NCBI RefSeq assembly: GCF_001955535.1
Contig: NZ_MPVN01000001.1
Coordinates: 2,108,001 to 2,172,000 of the forward strand
Reading direction: 5' to 3'
DNA from: Paenibacillus sp. FSL H7-0326
GTDB lineage: Bacteria > Bacillota > Bacilli > Paenibacillales > Paenibacillaceae
Length of the DNA: 64,000 nt
The notes beneath the pieces are model-generated. The model did no database searches and had not been told where the DNA came from. It was given only the letters and a program-made list of their open reading frames with translations. Both the position numbers and the translations under genes were made by a program. Of this stretch, positions 37,383 through 45,857 are shown in pieces (positions within the stretch are counted from its first letter, which is position 1; each line of letters starts with the position of its first letter).

Positions 37383-38132
37383 ATGAATCATAAACATATT
37401 GAAGAGCTCTCTCTGAATCATTGGCCGTCCTTATCCACCCTTCTCTACGACGGCTGGCTGCTGCGCTTTGCGAACGGCTTCACGAAGCGGGCAAACTCCA
37501 TTCATGCCCTATATCATTCAACGGGTGAAACAGTCCGTAAAATTACAGAATGCGAGAAGATATATTCAGCTAATGGTCTCCCTGCTGTTTTTAAAATTAC
37601 ACCCTTTATTCATCCTGAGGATCTGGATTCCGCATTAGATCAAGCCGGTTATTCCGTGGTTGATGCAACAAGTGTTCAAACCGTAGATCTGGCGCATATC
37701 CGTAAGCCTCGGCTAACTTCAGTCCAAATCTATGAACGTCCCCACGATGAATGGTTAAACAATTACTATAAGCTGAATCAGGTAAAGGCAGCAGATCGGA
37801 TCACCATGGAACGCATGTTATCCAACATTAAAACCCGAACAGGATTCATATCCTTATATGACGATGAACAAGTGGTTGCCTGCGGACTTGGCGTGGTGGA
37901 GAGAGAATATATCGGGCTGTATGATATTGTGACGGATGTCAGATATCGCAATCGCGGCTTCGGTGAACAGATGATATTAAATCTTCTGAGTTGGGGTAAG
38001 GAGCATGGAGCCCGGTTCAGCTATTTGGCAGTTGTTGCGAACAATGCACCTGCACTGAGACTTTATTCTAAGATCGGTTATACGGAGAATTATAAGTATT
38101 GGTACCGGGTAAAAGCTTTGATCCCATCCTGA
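37383..38132 (+). CDS. GNAT-family N-acetyltransferase (two-domain type)
   Basis: The ATG at 37383 gives MNHKHIEELSLNHWPSL and has GAAAGGATTAAGGAT just upstream. The N-terminal half (about 1-115) looks like a degenerate GNAT-like domain; the C-terminal half is a canonical GNAT with CGLGVVEREYIGLYDIVTD, RYRNRGFGEQMI (acetyl-CoA loop) and APALRLYSKIGY. The acceptor is unknown. It is followed by a hairpin before the convergent LOG gene. Confidence 0.85.
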   Translation: MNHKHIEELSLNHWPSLSTLLYDGWLLRFANGFTKRANSIHALYHSTGETVRKITECEKIYSANGLPAVFKITPFIHPEDLDSALDQAGYSVVDATSVQTVDLAHIRKPRLTSVQIYERPHDEWLNNYYKLNQVKAADRITMERMLSNIKTRTGFISLYDDEQVVACGLGVVEREYIGLYDIVTDVRYRNRGFGEQMILNLLSWGKEHGARFSYLAVVANNAPALRLYSKIGYTENYKYWYRVKALIPS

Positions 38133-38143
38133 CTGAAGACTAA

Positions 38144-38180
38144 AAGGCATGAACCGAAAAGGAGCATCGATCCATGCCTT
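38144..38180. terminator. Hairpin between convergent genes
   Basis: AAGGCATG pairs with CATGCCTT across a 21-base loop. The T-run is poor, so terminator function is only likely from its position after the GNAT gene. Confidence 0.4.
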
Positions 38181-38216
38181 ACATATTTCATATTCGTAGT
38201 GGTCTGACTATAAAGA

Positions 38217-38798
38217 CTAAGTCCGTTCTTCCGTAAGGTAAGTCTTAACTGACGGAGCCCTGTAGGCTGCGAACTGCTGGAGAATACCTTCCGGGGTATG
38301 GTCAGTAAGAACCATCGAGCGATATTTCGGCTGCATGAATTGCTCACGCTCCATCACATCAAACATAGATACCAGCGAATTGAAATATCCATTGATATTC
38401 AGCAACCCGCATGGCTTTTGGTGTAAACCAAGCTGTCCCCAAGTAAATATTTCAAAATATTCCTCCATCGTTCCGGGTCCACCCGGAAGAGCAATAAATC
38501 CGTCCGCCAATTCAGCCATCTTGGCTTTACGCTCATGCATGGAATCTACCATAATGAGCTCGGTTAATCCCTTATGTGCAATTTCACGAGCTTGCAGAAA
38601 ATGAGGCAGTACACCAATTACCCGTCCGCCATGTTCCAAGACCGCATCAGCAACGGCTCCCATCAGACCTACATTAGAACCGCCGTAAATCAGAGTGATC
38701 TGTTGCTCGGCCAACACCTTACCCAGCTGTGCAGCACTTTCTTTGTATATCGAAGAGCTTCCTTCACTGGAGCCGCAGAATACAGCGATTGATTTCAT
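38217..38798 (-). CDS. LOG-family nucleotide phosphoribohydrolase
   Basis: The ATG at 38798 (MKSIAVFCGSSEG) has GGAG nine bases upstream; the in-frame ATG five codons earlier lacks a spaced site. Family motifs are GGSNVGLMG (39-47) and PGGPGTMEE (105-113), the nucleotide-binding signature of LOG proteins. These cleave the N-glycosidic bond of nucleoside monophosphates and release free base and ribose 5-phosphate; cytokinin activation is the plant version. In bacteria the physiological substrate is often unclear. The gene starts 20 bases after the MazG-like gene on the same strand, forming a two-gene nucleotide-hydrolase unit. Confidence 0.88.
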   Translation of the reverse strand: MKSIAVFCGSSEGSSSIYKESAAQLGKVLAEQQITLIYGGSNVGLMGAVADAVLEHGGRVIGVLPHFLQAREIAHKGLTELIMVDSMHERKAKMAELADGFIALPGGPGTMEEYFEIFTWGQLGLHQKPCGLLNINGYFNSLVSMFDVMEREQFMQPKYRSMVLTDHTPEGILQQFAAYRAPSVKTYLTEERT

Positions 38799-38818
38799 TA
38801 TCCCACTCTCCATTCCTA

Positions 38819-39139
38819 TTATTTAGATGCGTAACGGGCTTGAAGCTTCTCTTTATGCGCTTCTAGTATATCTTCGAGAGATATATCGTATTTGTTGGCG
38901 ATCACAATTAGATTCCCCAGCACATCGCCCAGCTCTTCTGTCAGTTCCTTTTTATTCTGCTCATATGAGCCTTCCATCTCATCGGGACGATCTCGTCCGA
39001 TCTCTAGTGCACGAATGGCGCGAGCTACTTCTCCCGTCTCCTCAGCAAGAAACCCGATTCGAACAAAAATATTTAGATCTGACCACTGCCGCTGTTGATA
39101 ATAATCCTTCACCCAATGCTGAAATTCAGTAATATTCAT
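38819..39139 (-). CDS. MazG-like nucleotide pyrophosphohydrolase
   Basis: The ATG at 39139 (MNITEFQHWV) follows GGGGGAACAAC; a longer frame exists but lacks a site. The 106-residue all-alpha product has the MazG metal motif EETGEVARAI followed by EELGDVLGNLIVIAN, the E-x-x-E plus E-x-x-D pattern that binds Mg. It would hydrolyse non-canonical or excess NTPs to NMP and pyrophosphate. It is followed by the LOG gene, which acts on NMPs, so the two steps could be sequential. Confidence 0.85.
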   Translation of the reverse strand: MNITEFQHWVKDYYQQRQWSDLNIFVRIGFLAEETGEVARAIRALEIGRDRPDEMEGSYEQNKKELTEELGDVLGNLIVIANKYDISLEDILEAHKEKLQARYASK

Positions 39140-39251
39140 GTTGTTCCCCCATATGCTATCGAAGATGTGAGCAGACATTTCTTTTAAAATTTTATCATAC
39201 CCGCGATCCCCAATCCATGCACGATCACCATTTGCGTCTGAAAAACCATAC

Positions 39252-39296
39252 CAAAAACCTAGAGCTCTCTCTTAGGAGGTGTACTCTAGGTTTTTT
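39252..39296. terminator. Terminator downstream of the SDR gene
   Basis: AAAACCTAGAG pairs with CTCTAGGTTTT across an 18-base loop, with A- and T-runs outside. It lies after the SDR stop codon on the minus strand and upstream of the MazG gene. Confidence 0.85.
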
Positions 39297-39316
39297 ATTA
39301 TTCCGCCTTACCAAAT

Positions 39317-40060
39317 TTAATGCGCTGTATATCCTCCGTCCACAAGAAGGGTCGTACCGTTAACGAAGCTGGCGTCGTCACTAGCCAGGAACAATACAGC
39401 CTTGGCAACCTCTTCCGGTCTTCCAAGTCTGCCCTGCGGATGAAGTGAAGCCAAATATTGTTTCGTCTTCGCATCCACTTCTTTTAGCAGAGGAGTTTCA
39501 ATGTATCCGGGACATACAGCATTAATGCGAATGCCCTCCTTGGCATAGGCGGTACATAAATTTTGAGTTAACAGCTTAACTCCGCCTTTGGCAGAAGAAT
39601 AGGCTGTTGGATTAGGTAGAGACACAAAGCTGTGAATAGATCCTGCGTTCACGATCGCTCCACCCCCGCCTTGTTTAAGAAACTGCTCAATTGCATATTT
39701 ATCGGATAAGAAGACGCCTGACAAGTTAATATCAATGGTGCGCTTCCATTTCTCGTAAGACAGCTCGTGAGCAGGGGCATCGTCCGCCACACCGGCGTTG
39801 GCATACATAATATCCAGCCTGCCATATTTCTCCACCGTTTGATTGATCATGTTCTTGATCTCTTCTTCCTTCGTTACATCGGTCTTCACGAACAACGTTT
39901 CATGCCCGCTCGCATTCAACTCAGCAGACAACTCCCCGCCTCGCTCCGAGAAGTCTGCAATGACCACTTTCGCTCCTTCCTCTACAAAAAGACGCACGGT
40001 TGCTTCACCAATACCGCTCGCACCACCCGTGATAATCGCTGCTTTATCCTTCAGCTTCAT
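39317..40060 (-). CDS. Short-chain dehydrogenase/reductase
   Basis: The ATG at 40060 (MKLKDKAAIITGG) lies eight bases after GGAG; a 16-codon upstream extension is not conserved. The 247-residue classical SDR has TGGASGIG (11-18) for the dinucleotide, NAG (88-90), and the catalytic S141, Y154 and K158 in YSSAK. D36 at the end of the second strand favours NAD over NADP. VNGTTLLVDGGYTAH closes the protein. The substrate is unknown; many such enzymes act on sugars, alcohols or 3-oxoacyl groups. It is monocistronic. Confidence 0.9.
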   Translation of the reverse strand: MKLKDKAAIITGGASGIGEATVRLFVEEGAKVVIADFSERGGELSAELNASGHETLFVKTDVTKEEEIKNMINQTVEKYGRLDIMYANAGVADDAPAHELSYEKWKRTIDINLSGVFLSDKYAIEQFLKQGGGGAIVNAGSIHSFVSLPNPTAYSSAKGGVKLLTQNLCTAYAKEGIRINAVCPGYIETPLLKEVDAKTKQYLASLHPQGRLGRPEEVAKAVLFLASDDASFVNGTTLLVDGGYTAH

Positions 40061-40213
40061 TATTGTCTCTCCATTCCATACTAGAATATGATGCAATTGC
40101 CGATCCATACAACAAAGCGCCTGCTTCCATTAGGAGAACGAGGCGCGAAATCTTCATGGCTCATCTTTATTATTGTTGCCTTAACTCGTGAAAAATTAAC
40201 ATTTTGGTGGATA

Positions 40214-40966
40214 TTATTCCGGGATATTTCCGCCAAGCACACGCCCGCCGGAATCACCCGATGGATCAGTCATGTGATCATCCTCTCCGGCATGAATAAT
40301 GAGTGAGCGCCCGAGTACAGAATGGGCTTCTTCTTTTTCAAGCGTAGCCTCCGGCAGCAGCATCTCTGCTTCTACCGTCCCATCTTGTCCTACTTCAAGA
40401 TTGTGCATATCTCCAACATGACTTCCTTCTTGATGCTCCAGGCCATGATGCTTGTCTGTTGGGTTAAAATGTCCGCCTGCCGTCTCAAAATCTGTTCCCT
40501 GTACGGGATTCTCATGTACATGGAATCCATGCTTTCCTGGCGTAAGCCCTGTTGCGGTCACATTTACGATGACTCCCTCATCCGTCTGCTCTAATGTGGC
40601 AAAGCCTGCCTCTTCTCCCTCCGCATTAAATAACGGAACCGCTGGCACGCCTAATGATATAGAATGAGACTCCTCGTCCCAATATACTGGCTGATTGACA
40701 ATCTCAGATACCATCCGAACGGGTACATAGGTTGTGTCGTTATGAAGGATGTACTCCGGTGCGGCTGTTCCTGCATTATCGTACTCTCCATTTGCAGAGG
40801 ATTTGTCCTCTCCATTAACGTATACACTTAGCTTCGCTGCCGACTGCTTCAGGCTGTCCAAGGTAAGATCTGGACTTGCTGCGGCCAGAGAAAATCCCGA
40901 AAACAATACAGCTCCGGCTAGAAATGCCCCTGCCATATGCTTGGTTTCGTACTTTCTTTTTTTCAT
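40214..40966 (-). CDS. Exported Cu/Zn superoxide dismutase with stalk-like N-domain
   Basis: The ATG lies seven bases after AGGAGG. A signal peptide (about 1-30) is followed by a segment resembling the copper-amine-oxidase N-terminal/stalk domain (about 46-106, with TTYVPVRMVSE) and then a Cu/Zn SOD domain (about 108-250). All ligands are present: H149, H151, H166, H174, H183, D186 and H225. The disproportionation of superoxide would occur outside the membrane. Bacillus YojM-type SodC proteins usually lack the stalk domain, so this is a modest fusion. It is monocistronic and has about 100 non-coding bases downstream. Confidence 0.9.
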   Translation of the reverse strand: MKKRKYETKHMAGAFLAGAVLFSGFSLAAASPDLTLDSLKQSAAKLSVYVNGEDKSSANGEYDNAGTAAPEYILHNDTTYVPVRMVSEIVNQPVYWDEESHSISLGVPAVPLFNAEGEEAGFATLEQTDEGVIVNVTATGLTPGKHGFHVHENPVQGTDFETAGGHFNPTDKHHGLEHQEGSHVGDMHNLEVGQDGTVEAEMLLPEATLEKEEAHSVLGRSLIIHAGEDDHMTDPSGDSGGRVLGGNIPE

Positions 40967-41062
40967 TTCAGCGCCTCCTGTCCCTGTAGTCTCACCACCC
41001 CTTACCCTTATTTTCCAGTCATCAAACTGTTCATCTATGAGCTGACATTACTCATCCGCACG

Positions 41063-41100
41063 AAAAAAAGACACCCGAGGGATACCCTCGAATGTCTTAT
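41063..41100 (-). terminator. Terminator of the AlkD-like gene
   Basis: AAGACA-CC-CGAGGG pairs with CCCTCG-AA-TGTCTT around a short loop, with seven A residues on the left that give a U-run in minus-strand RNA. Confidence 0.85.
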
Positions 41101-41113
41101 GGGAATGGGATGT

Positions 41114-41821
41114 CTAACATCTCACATATTTGCGTTTGAAGCCAAGCTGATTCTTGTCCACCGCTTTTTGAATATTATCGGCTGCGAGCAAGATCGCCGG
41201 CTTCTTATTGTCCCGTTTCATTTCAACAGGGCCTATGGCCTGTGCAGTGAGGACCGCCTTATCGTGAAGCGCGACATAGGACACAGCCGTTGTGTAAACA
41301 AAATTGTTCATCGAGGACTTGGTCCGCTCAGGAGATTCGTGAATCGTCTCTTTCACCATGTCCAGCATACGGGCAATCTTGCTTTCCTCAAACTGAACGT
41401 CTGGGCGACTGCCGAGCAGCCAGCAATAGCAGCTCCATCCTGCTGACATTCTCAGCTCATCTCCACTTGCGATCCACTTATCAGCCACCTCTTGTGCAAT
41501 ATCGGTCTCAGCGAGGGTGACTGCAACGACGTAATCAGACAGCATGTAAAAATAAGCTCCATCGATCCAGCGCTCAAAGTCCGCTTCTGTCATCGATTTT
41601 GCATCTGCAATGATGCCCGCAAAGTACATCGCGTCATAGTTTCCTGTCGCATACAGCTGCTCAGCCAAAGGCTGATCGATCTTGATCTTCTTCGCCATGG
41701 GCTTCATCGCGCCTGTCGCCACACCAAACAATGGTTCATGGGCGCCATTGGACATGTACATCTTCTTGAGCCGTTCCTTGCCGAGAGCTTCAAGCTCCTG
41801 CATGACAGATTCAAAATTCAT
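41114..41821 (-). CDS. DNA alkylation repair protein, AlkD-like HEAT-repeat family
   Basis: The 235-residue all-helical product matches the AlkD-like DNA alkylation repair family: GVATGAMKPMAKKI near the N-terminus, a run of HEAT-like helical pairs, and a C-terminal AADNIQKAVDKNQLGFKRKYV segment. Family members such as AlkD excise or recognise bulky or cationic alkylated bases by backbone contacts rather than base flipping. Which residue pair acts here is not certain, and some homologues lack glycosylase activity. It lies 25 bases downstream of the DUF4317 gene on the same strand, so they are probably cotranscribed. Confidence 0.8.
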   Translation of the reverse strand: MNFESVMQELEALGKERLKKMYMSNGAHEPLFGVATGAMKPMAKKIKIDQPLAEQLYATGNYDAMYFAGIIADAKSMTEADFERWIDGAYFYMLSDYVVAVTLAETDIAQEVADKWIASGDELRMSAGWSCYCWLLGSRPDVQFEESKIARMLDMVKETIHESPERTKSSMNNFVYTTAVSYVALHDKAVLTAQAIGPVEMKRDNKKPAILLAADNIQKAVDKNQLGFKRKYVRC

Positions 41822-41846
41822 CGTTTACACTGCCTTCCTGTTCATC

Positions 41847-43016
41847 TTACTCTATCAAATTCTCCGTAGCCAGGGTAAATCCTTCGATAACGGCATCTTC
41901 GTCAACTTCAATGAGGATGCATCTTTTTCCGCGATAACTCACCTGTTTCAAATACTTTAGATCCTGCGGGCTCACTGAAATGGTAGCTACCTTCGTATCA
42001 ATCTTAATGGATTTCGAGGTGAATTTCGGCATGACACTGCTCGCTTTAAGCTCATAATTTTTATCGTCAACGACCGTTTCGAACGCAAGCTCTACCTTTT
42101 CTGCTGTCACATTCTCCACACCGCTCGAAGTCAGCATCCGTTCTACATCTTTATAATCCAGCCTTGGCGGCTCTTCCTGATCGCTTGTCTCAATGACCTG
42201 ATGAATCTCCTCATAGACATGAGCAATCGTGGCGGCATCGAGCTGTTCTCCTGCGACTTCCTTCACGATATCCTCAAAGATCGTCCGTTCCTCTTGTGCC
42301 GTCACCGTTCTCTCCGCCTTCAAGACTTCCTCGATGAATTGGTAGTTTGGCTCGTTGGCTCTCCCTGAGGAATACAGAACACGGTTCACGTCAGAATAAT
42401 TATCGGTCACGCTTGGATAGAAAAAGCCTTGCTCCGGCGTGTTCAATTTGATAATGGGATCAACGAAGACATTATACTTATATTCCCGCTCGACATAATC
42501 AAACATGAGTGTTTTCTTTTGCTGCTCGGTGGAGTTCACACTGCATAAAATAAATGAATTCGCAAAAACCTCATTCTTCTCGCTCTCTTCGACCTCTTCA
42601 TTTCTTTCCTTCGTCGGTCGATAGTACTGCCCCCGAACAAAAGTAATCACTGTATCTTGCTTATAATGGGTATCGGCCATCATTCTCTCCACGAGCAGGA
42701 TCATCAGATCCGTCCATTCATCGGGATCCCCGGTCACCAGCGCTTGATGAAGGAGCTCACGTGTCGGTTCCTCCGCTTCCTCCTGGAACTTTAACTCGAA
42801 CAGCTTCTGATCCAGTTCACCGGTCAGCAGCTTCTTGAAGTTAGCCATATGCAGCTCCTGCTTCTCCCGATCCAGCAGCTCAAACGGCTGACGCTCGTAA
42901 TGATAGATCTCGTTGCTCTCCTTCATAATATACACGTTAAGAATTTCGTATAGCTTCAGCATTTCGTGGTCCATTTTAAACTGCTTGCGTATGTGTGCGA
43001 GTTCTTTTTTTATCAT
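41847..43016 (-). CDS. DUF4317 family protein
   Basis: The 389-residue cytoplasmic protein starts MIKKELAHIRKQFKMD and matches DUF4317, a conserved Firmicutes family of unknown function. It is rich in charged residues, with a helical N-terminal half, a central beta-rich part (FVRGQYYRPT, VDPIIKLNTPEQGFFYPS) and a C-terminal mixed domain ending in KRCILIEVDEDAV. No catalytic motif is recognised. It is upstream of the AlkD-like gene with a 25-base gap. Confidence 0.82.
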   Translation of the reverse strand: MIKKELAHIRKQFKMDHEMLKLYEILNVYIMKESNEIYHYERQPFELLDREKQELHMANFKKLLTGELDQKLFELKFQEEAEEPTRELLHQALVTGDPDEWTDLMILLVERMMADTHYKQDTVITFVRGQYYRPTKERNEEVEESEKNEVFANSFILCSVNSTEQQKKTLMFDYVEREYKYNVFVDPIIKLNTPEQGFFYPSVTDNYSDVNRVLYSSGRANEPNYQFIEEVLKAERTVTAQEERTIFEDIVKEVAGEQLDAATIAHVYEEIHQVIETSDQEEPPRLDYKDVERMLTSSGVENVTAEKVELAFETVVDDKNYELKASSVMPKFTSKSIKIDTKVATISVSPQDLKYLKQVSYRGKRCILIEVDEDAVIEGFTLATENLIE

Positions 43017-43070
43017 AATTGATCAGACATCTCCTATAATAGATTACCCCTGCCAAAATAAACGTTACAG

Positions 43071-43093
43071 AAGCCCTTCATCCAGAAGGGCTC
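43071..43093. terminator. Short hairpin in the gap between dus and DUF4317
   Basis: AGCCCTTC pairs with GAAGGGCT around a short loop. It lies about 140 bases beyond the dus stop and lacks a T-run, so its role as a terminator is uncertain. Confidence 0.4.
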
Positions 43094-43231
43094 CTCACTT
43101 GATATATCTAAATACGTTTGTTGTTCAACTAACTTATCATACCATAATACCTTGTATAGGGGGCCCGTAATCATCGTATCGTTCTAGTCACCACAGCCAC
43201 TGATTACGGCAAAATATTCATCAGGGAAGTC

Positions 43232-44215
43232 CTACTCTTGCTCGGCCTCATCATGCTGCTTACTTGCAAAATCATCAAGCAATGCTCGCGCTTCATTTGT
43301 TGACTTCGTGTTCATAAGGTTGTTTCTTAATTCACTTGCTCCTCGAAATCCACGAACATAAATCTTAAAGAAACGAGGAAGGGGCTTGAACGAACGGGGC
43401 TCCATAGCAGAATACTGATCATGGAGATCCAGATGCAGCCGCAACAGGTTAAGCAGCTCCTCACTGCTATGCTCTCTTGGTTCCTTCTCAAAGGCAAAGG
43501 GATTGTGGAAAATACCACGTCCAATCATAATACCATCCACCCCGTATTGCTCAGCGAGCTGTAAGCCTACTTGACGGTTCGGGATATCTCCGTTAATCGT
43601 CAGAAGCGTACCCGGTGCCACTTCATCACGAAGCTTTTTAATCTCTGGAATGAGCTCCCAGTGGGCGTCTACTTTGCTCATTTCCTCTCTTGTCCGCAGA
43701 TGAATGGATAGATTAACAATGTCTTGCTTCAGGATGTGAGTCAGCCAATCACGCCATTCGTCAACCTTACTGAAACCGAGCCTTGTTTTTACAGATACGG
43801 GCAGTCCCCCGGCTTTGGCCGCCTGAATGATGTCAGCTGCAATTTCGGGACGACAGATCAGACCGCTTCCCTTCCCATTCTCGGCTACATTCGCTACAGG
43901 ACAACCCATATTAATATCGATCCCCTTAAAGCCTTCTTTCGCCATACCGATACTCATTTGACGAAAATATTCCGGTTTATCTCCCCAGATATGGGCTACA
44001 ATCGGCTGTTCATCCTCCGTAAAAGTAAGCCGCCCACGCACACTGTGGTTCCCCTCCGGGTGACAATAGCTCTCGGTGTTCGCAAACTCGGTAAAAAATA
44101 CATCCGGTCTTGCCGCTTCACTTACGACATGGCGGAAAACAACATCCGTCACATCCTCCATCGGTGCCAGAATAAAAAAAGGACGTGGCAAATCACGCCA
44201 AAAATTCGTTGTCAT
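43232..44215 (-). CDS. tRNA-dihydrouridine synthase
   Basis: The ATG at 44215 ([10 protein letters not shown]) lies eight bases after AGAGAGG. The FMN-binding barrel has LAPMEDVTD (16-24), [11 protein letters not shown] (100-110) with the likely catalytic C105, SVKTRLG, NGDI and [12 protein letters not shown]. The C-terminal helical domain binds tRNA. It reduces uridine to dihydrouridine in the tRNA D-loop with NADPH. The sequence is closer to the DusC/atypical branch than to the usual Bacillus DusB next to folate genes, and the cell may well have another copy elsewhere. It is monocistronic. Confidence 0.9.
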   Translation of the reverse strand: MTTNFWRDLPRPFFILAPMEDVTDVVFRHVVSEAARPDVFFTEFANTESYCHPEGNHSVRGRLTFTEDEQPIVAHIWGDKPEYFRQMSIGMAKEGFKGIDINMGCPVANVAENGKGSGLICRPEIAADIIQAAKAGGLPVSVKTRLGFSKVDEWRDWLTHILKQDIVNLSIHLRTREEMSKVDAHWELIPEIKKLRDEVAPGTLLTINGDIPNRQVGLQLAEQYGVDGIMIGRGIFHNPFAFEKEPREHSSEELLNLLRLHLDLHDQYSAMEPRSFKPLPRFFKIYVRGFRGASELRNNLMNTKSTNEARALLDDFASKQHDEAEQE

Positions 44216-44398
44216 ATCTAAAACCTCTCTATAGTAACAGGACAAATCTTTATCCCTATATTAAAAAGCAAGCTGTTCGTGCTTCTTCTACACTTATAGC
44301 ATGTTTGAGCACTTTTTATCAAACGATCGCATCCATTGATTTTACAGTAAATGTTTAACAAATCAAATGATCAGGTCCTGGAAGTTCCACAGCAGAAT

Positions 44399-44444
44399 AA
44401 TCGCAGACCTCTCATCACAAGAATCGCAGGCCCCTCATCACAAG
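44399..44444. repeat. Two-copy 23-base tandem repeat
   Basis: Two adjacent copies of AATCGCAGACCTCTCATCAC plus AAG differ at two positions (A to G and T to C). They lie just beyond the terminator of the MetE-like gene and probably reflect a local duplication. Confidence 0.8.
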
Positions 44445-44480
44445 AAAAAGACTGCCTGCAATTACCTCGCCGACAGTCTG
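44445..44480 (-). terminator. Terminator of the MetE-like gene
   Basis: AGACTG pairs with CAGTCT with additional GC pairing inside, preceded by an A-run that gives a U-run on the minus strand. Confidence 0.7.
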
Positions 44481-44524
44481 AATGGGATCTTCGCTTCCCT
44501 CTTTGCTTAATATTATTTCAAATA

Positions 44525-45685
44525 TTAATTCGCCCAATATTGCTCCGCTATACGCTGACCTTGCTTAATCTTCGCCCATTGCTCATCTTCAGTCAATTCA
44601 TTTCCTCCATCGCAGGACGCAAATCCGCATTGGTGAGATAAGAGCAGTCTGTCCTTATCAATAATTTTGGACGCTTCATCCAGCATTCTCAAGACACGCT
44701 CTTCATCATCCAGCGTATTCGTCTTGGAGGACAACAGGCCAAGTACAATCTCCGTATTCGGCTTATCTTGGAATACCGCAAGTGCCTCAAGTGAGCCTGC
44801 ACGCTCATCATCCCACTCCAGGAAGAAGCGGTCGTATTTGAGCTGCTTCAAGAACAGATTCGCAATCTTGGCATAGGAGCCGCCGCCCATGTTACGGGAG
44901 TCGTAGTTACCGCGGCAGTTATGCGTCCACATTTTGAGGCCCAGGCTATGACCGAAGTCAATGACCGTGTTGTTGATATCAATGAACTCAGCAGCGAGAG
45001 CCTGCACTTCCTCCTGATTGATGTTCTCACCCGTGTAAGGAGAGTTCGGATTGTCATCAGCGAAGAGCTCCCACAAGCAATCGTCGAATTGCAGAATTTT
45101 ACCGCCAGCGGCAGCAAACTCCTCAACAAATTCCTTATAAGCCTTCACCAATCCGTTCTTAAGCTCCTGTCTGTCTTTATACACGGATTCCGTTCCACCA
45201 ATGTTATCCGACCAGGACAGCTCACCAAAGATATGGGATGGAGAGGGTACGCACAGCTTCGTTTCTCGATCGCCAGCCTGCGCTTGAAGCTTCTTATAAA
45301 TATCAATAAAATGATGGTTCTTAGCGCTCAGTTCACCCGTAATGCGGAGTCCAATATCTCTGCGTGTCTCATATTTCGAAGATCCATCGGTATCTCTGAA
45401 GAAATACCCGTGATCTGCGATGTAACGTTTGATGCCTTGGAAGCCCCAGACGAAATCCAGATGCCACATCGATTTGGAGTATTCTCCATCCGTAATAACA
45501 GAAATATTGTTAGCAATCTCCTTATCGACTACAGCTTGAATCGCTGCGGACTCAGACTGCTCATATCCCTCGAAGTCTTGGTAAAAGGGATACGTTATAT
45601 CATCGCGATGCTCGATTTGATGCTTATATTCTAATAAGTCCTTCGGACGAAGCAAACTGCCTACGATTTGAAATCTATTGCACAT
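44525..45685 (-). CDS. MetE-like methyltransferase, YxjG/YxjH family
   Basis: The ATG lies nine bases after GAGGGGG. The 386-residue protein equals the catalytic half of cobalamin-independent methionine synthase. The zinc ligands are all present: H255 and C257 in HNCRGN, E290 in FLEWDD and C353 in HQCGF. SHQCGFAS and GEYSK are typical of the YxjG/YxjH subfamily, whose members are thought to methylate homocysteine or a related thiol; the methyl donor is uncertain because the N-terminal folate-binding half of MetE is absent. A good promoter with a MET-box-like palindrome lies just upstream. Confidence 0.9.
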   Translation of the reverse strand: MCNRFQIVGSLLRPKDLLEYKHQIEHRDDITYPFYQDFEGYEQSESAAIQAVVDKEIANNISVITDGEYSKSMWHLDFVWGFQGIKRYIADHGYFFRDTDGSSKYETRRDIGLRITGELSAKNHHFIDIYKKLQAQAGDRETKLCVPSPSHIFGELSWSDNIGGTESVYKDRQELKNGLVKAYKEFVEEFAAAGGKILQFDDCLWELFADDNPNSPYTGENINQEEVQALAAEFIDINNTVIDFGHSLGLKMWTHNCRGNYDSRNMGGGSYAKIANLFLKQLKYDRFFLEWDDERAGSLEALAVFQDKPNTEIVLGLLSSKTNTLDDEERVLRMLDEASKIIDKDRLLLSHQCGFASCDGGNELTEDEQWAKIKQGQRIAEQYWAN

Positions 45686-45747
45686 GATAAAAGTCCCCCT
45701 CTAGATCGCCTATGTCGTTTTTGATTCCTTTGATTCTAGCATGGAGG

Positions 45748-45776
45748 TTTATATCCTGTATAAGACTTAAAAGCAA
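45748..45776 (-). promoter_or_regulatory. SigA-type promoter of the MetE-like gene
   Basis: On the minus strand TTGCTT (-35) and TATAAA (-10) are separated by exactly 17 bases. Transcription would start near 45741, leaving a leader of about 55 bases. Confidence 0.65.
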
Positions 45777-45784
45777 TATCTAGT

Positions 45785-45801
45785 TATAGCTAAAAGCTAT
45801 A
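45785..45801. promoter_or_regulatory. Palindrome resembling a MetR/MtaR MET-box
   Basis: TATAGCTAAAAGCTATA is a perfect 7+3+7 palindrome eight bases upstream of the -35 box of the MetE-like gene. The published streptococcal MET-box is similar (TATAGTTT then AAACTATA). The position suits a LysR-type activator of sulphur amino-acid genes. No S-box riboswitch is present. Confidence 0.55.
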
Positions 45802-45857
45802 GCGAACTCAGAAATTTATCTTTTGGTTATTATGGAGGGAAGAGCTGCTCCGATTCA

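Larger units (their letters stand above)
44216..44524. other. Intergenic region with a 23-base tandem repeat and a terminator
   Basis: Nothing coding is supported in these 309 bases. The left part is AT-rich and holds the dus promoter region. The right part contains a two-copy 23-base direct repeat (44399-44444) and a minus-strand terminator for the MetE-like gene (44445-44480). Confidence 0.5.

Noticed and set aside
45686..45857. S-box (SAM) riboswitch before the MetE-like gene
   Set aside because: No S-box core motif is present in the 170-base leader region; a palindrome and promoter are seen instead.
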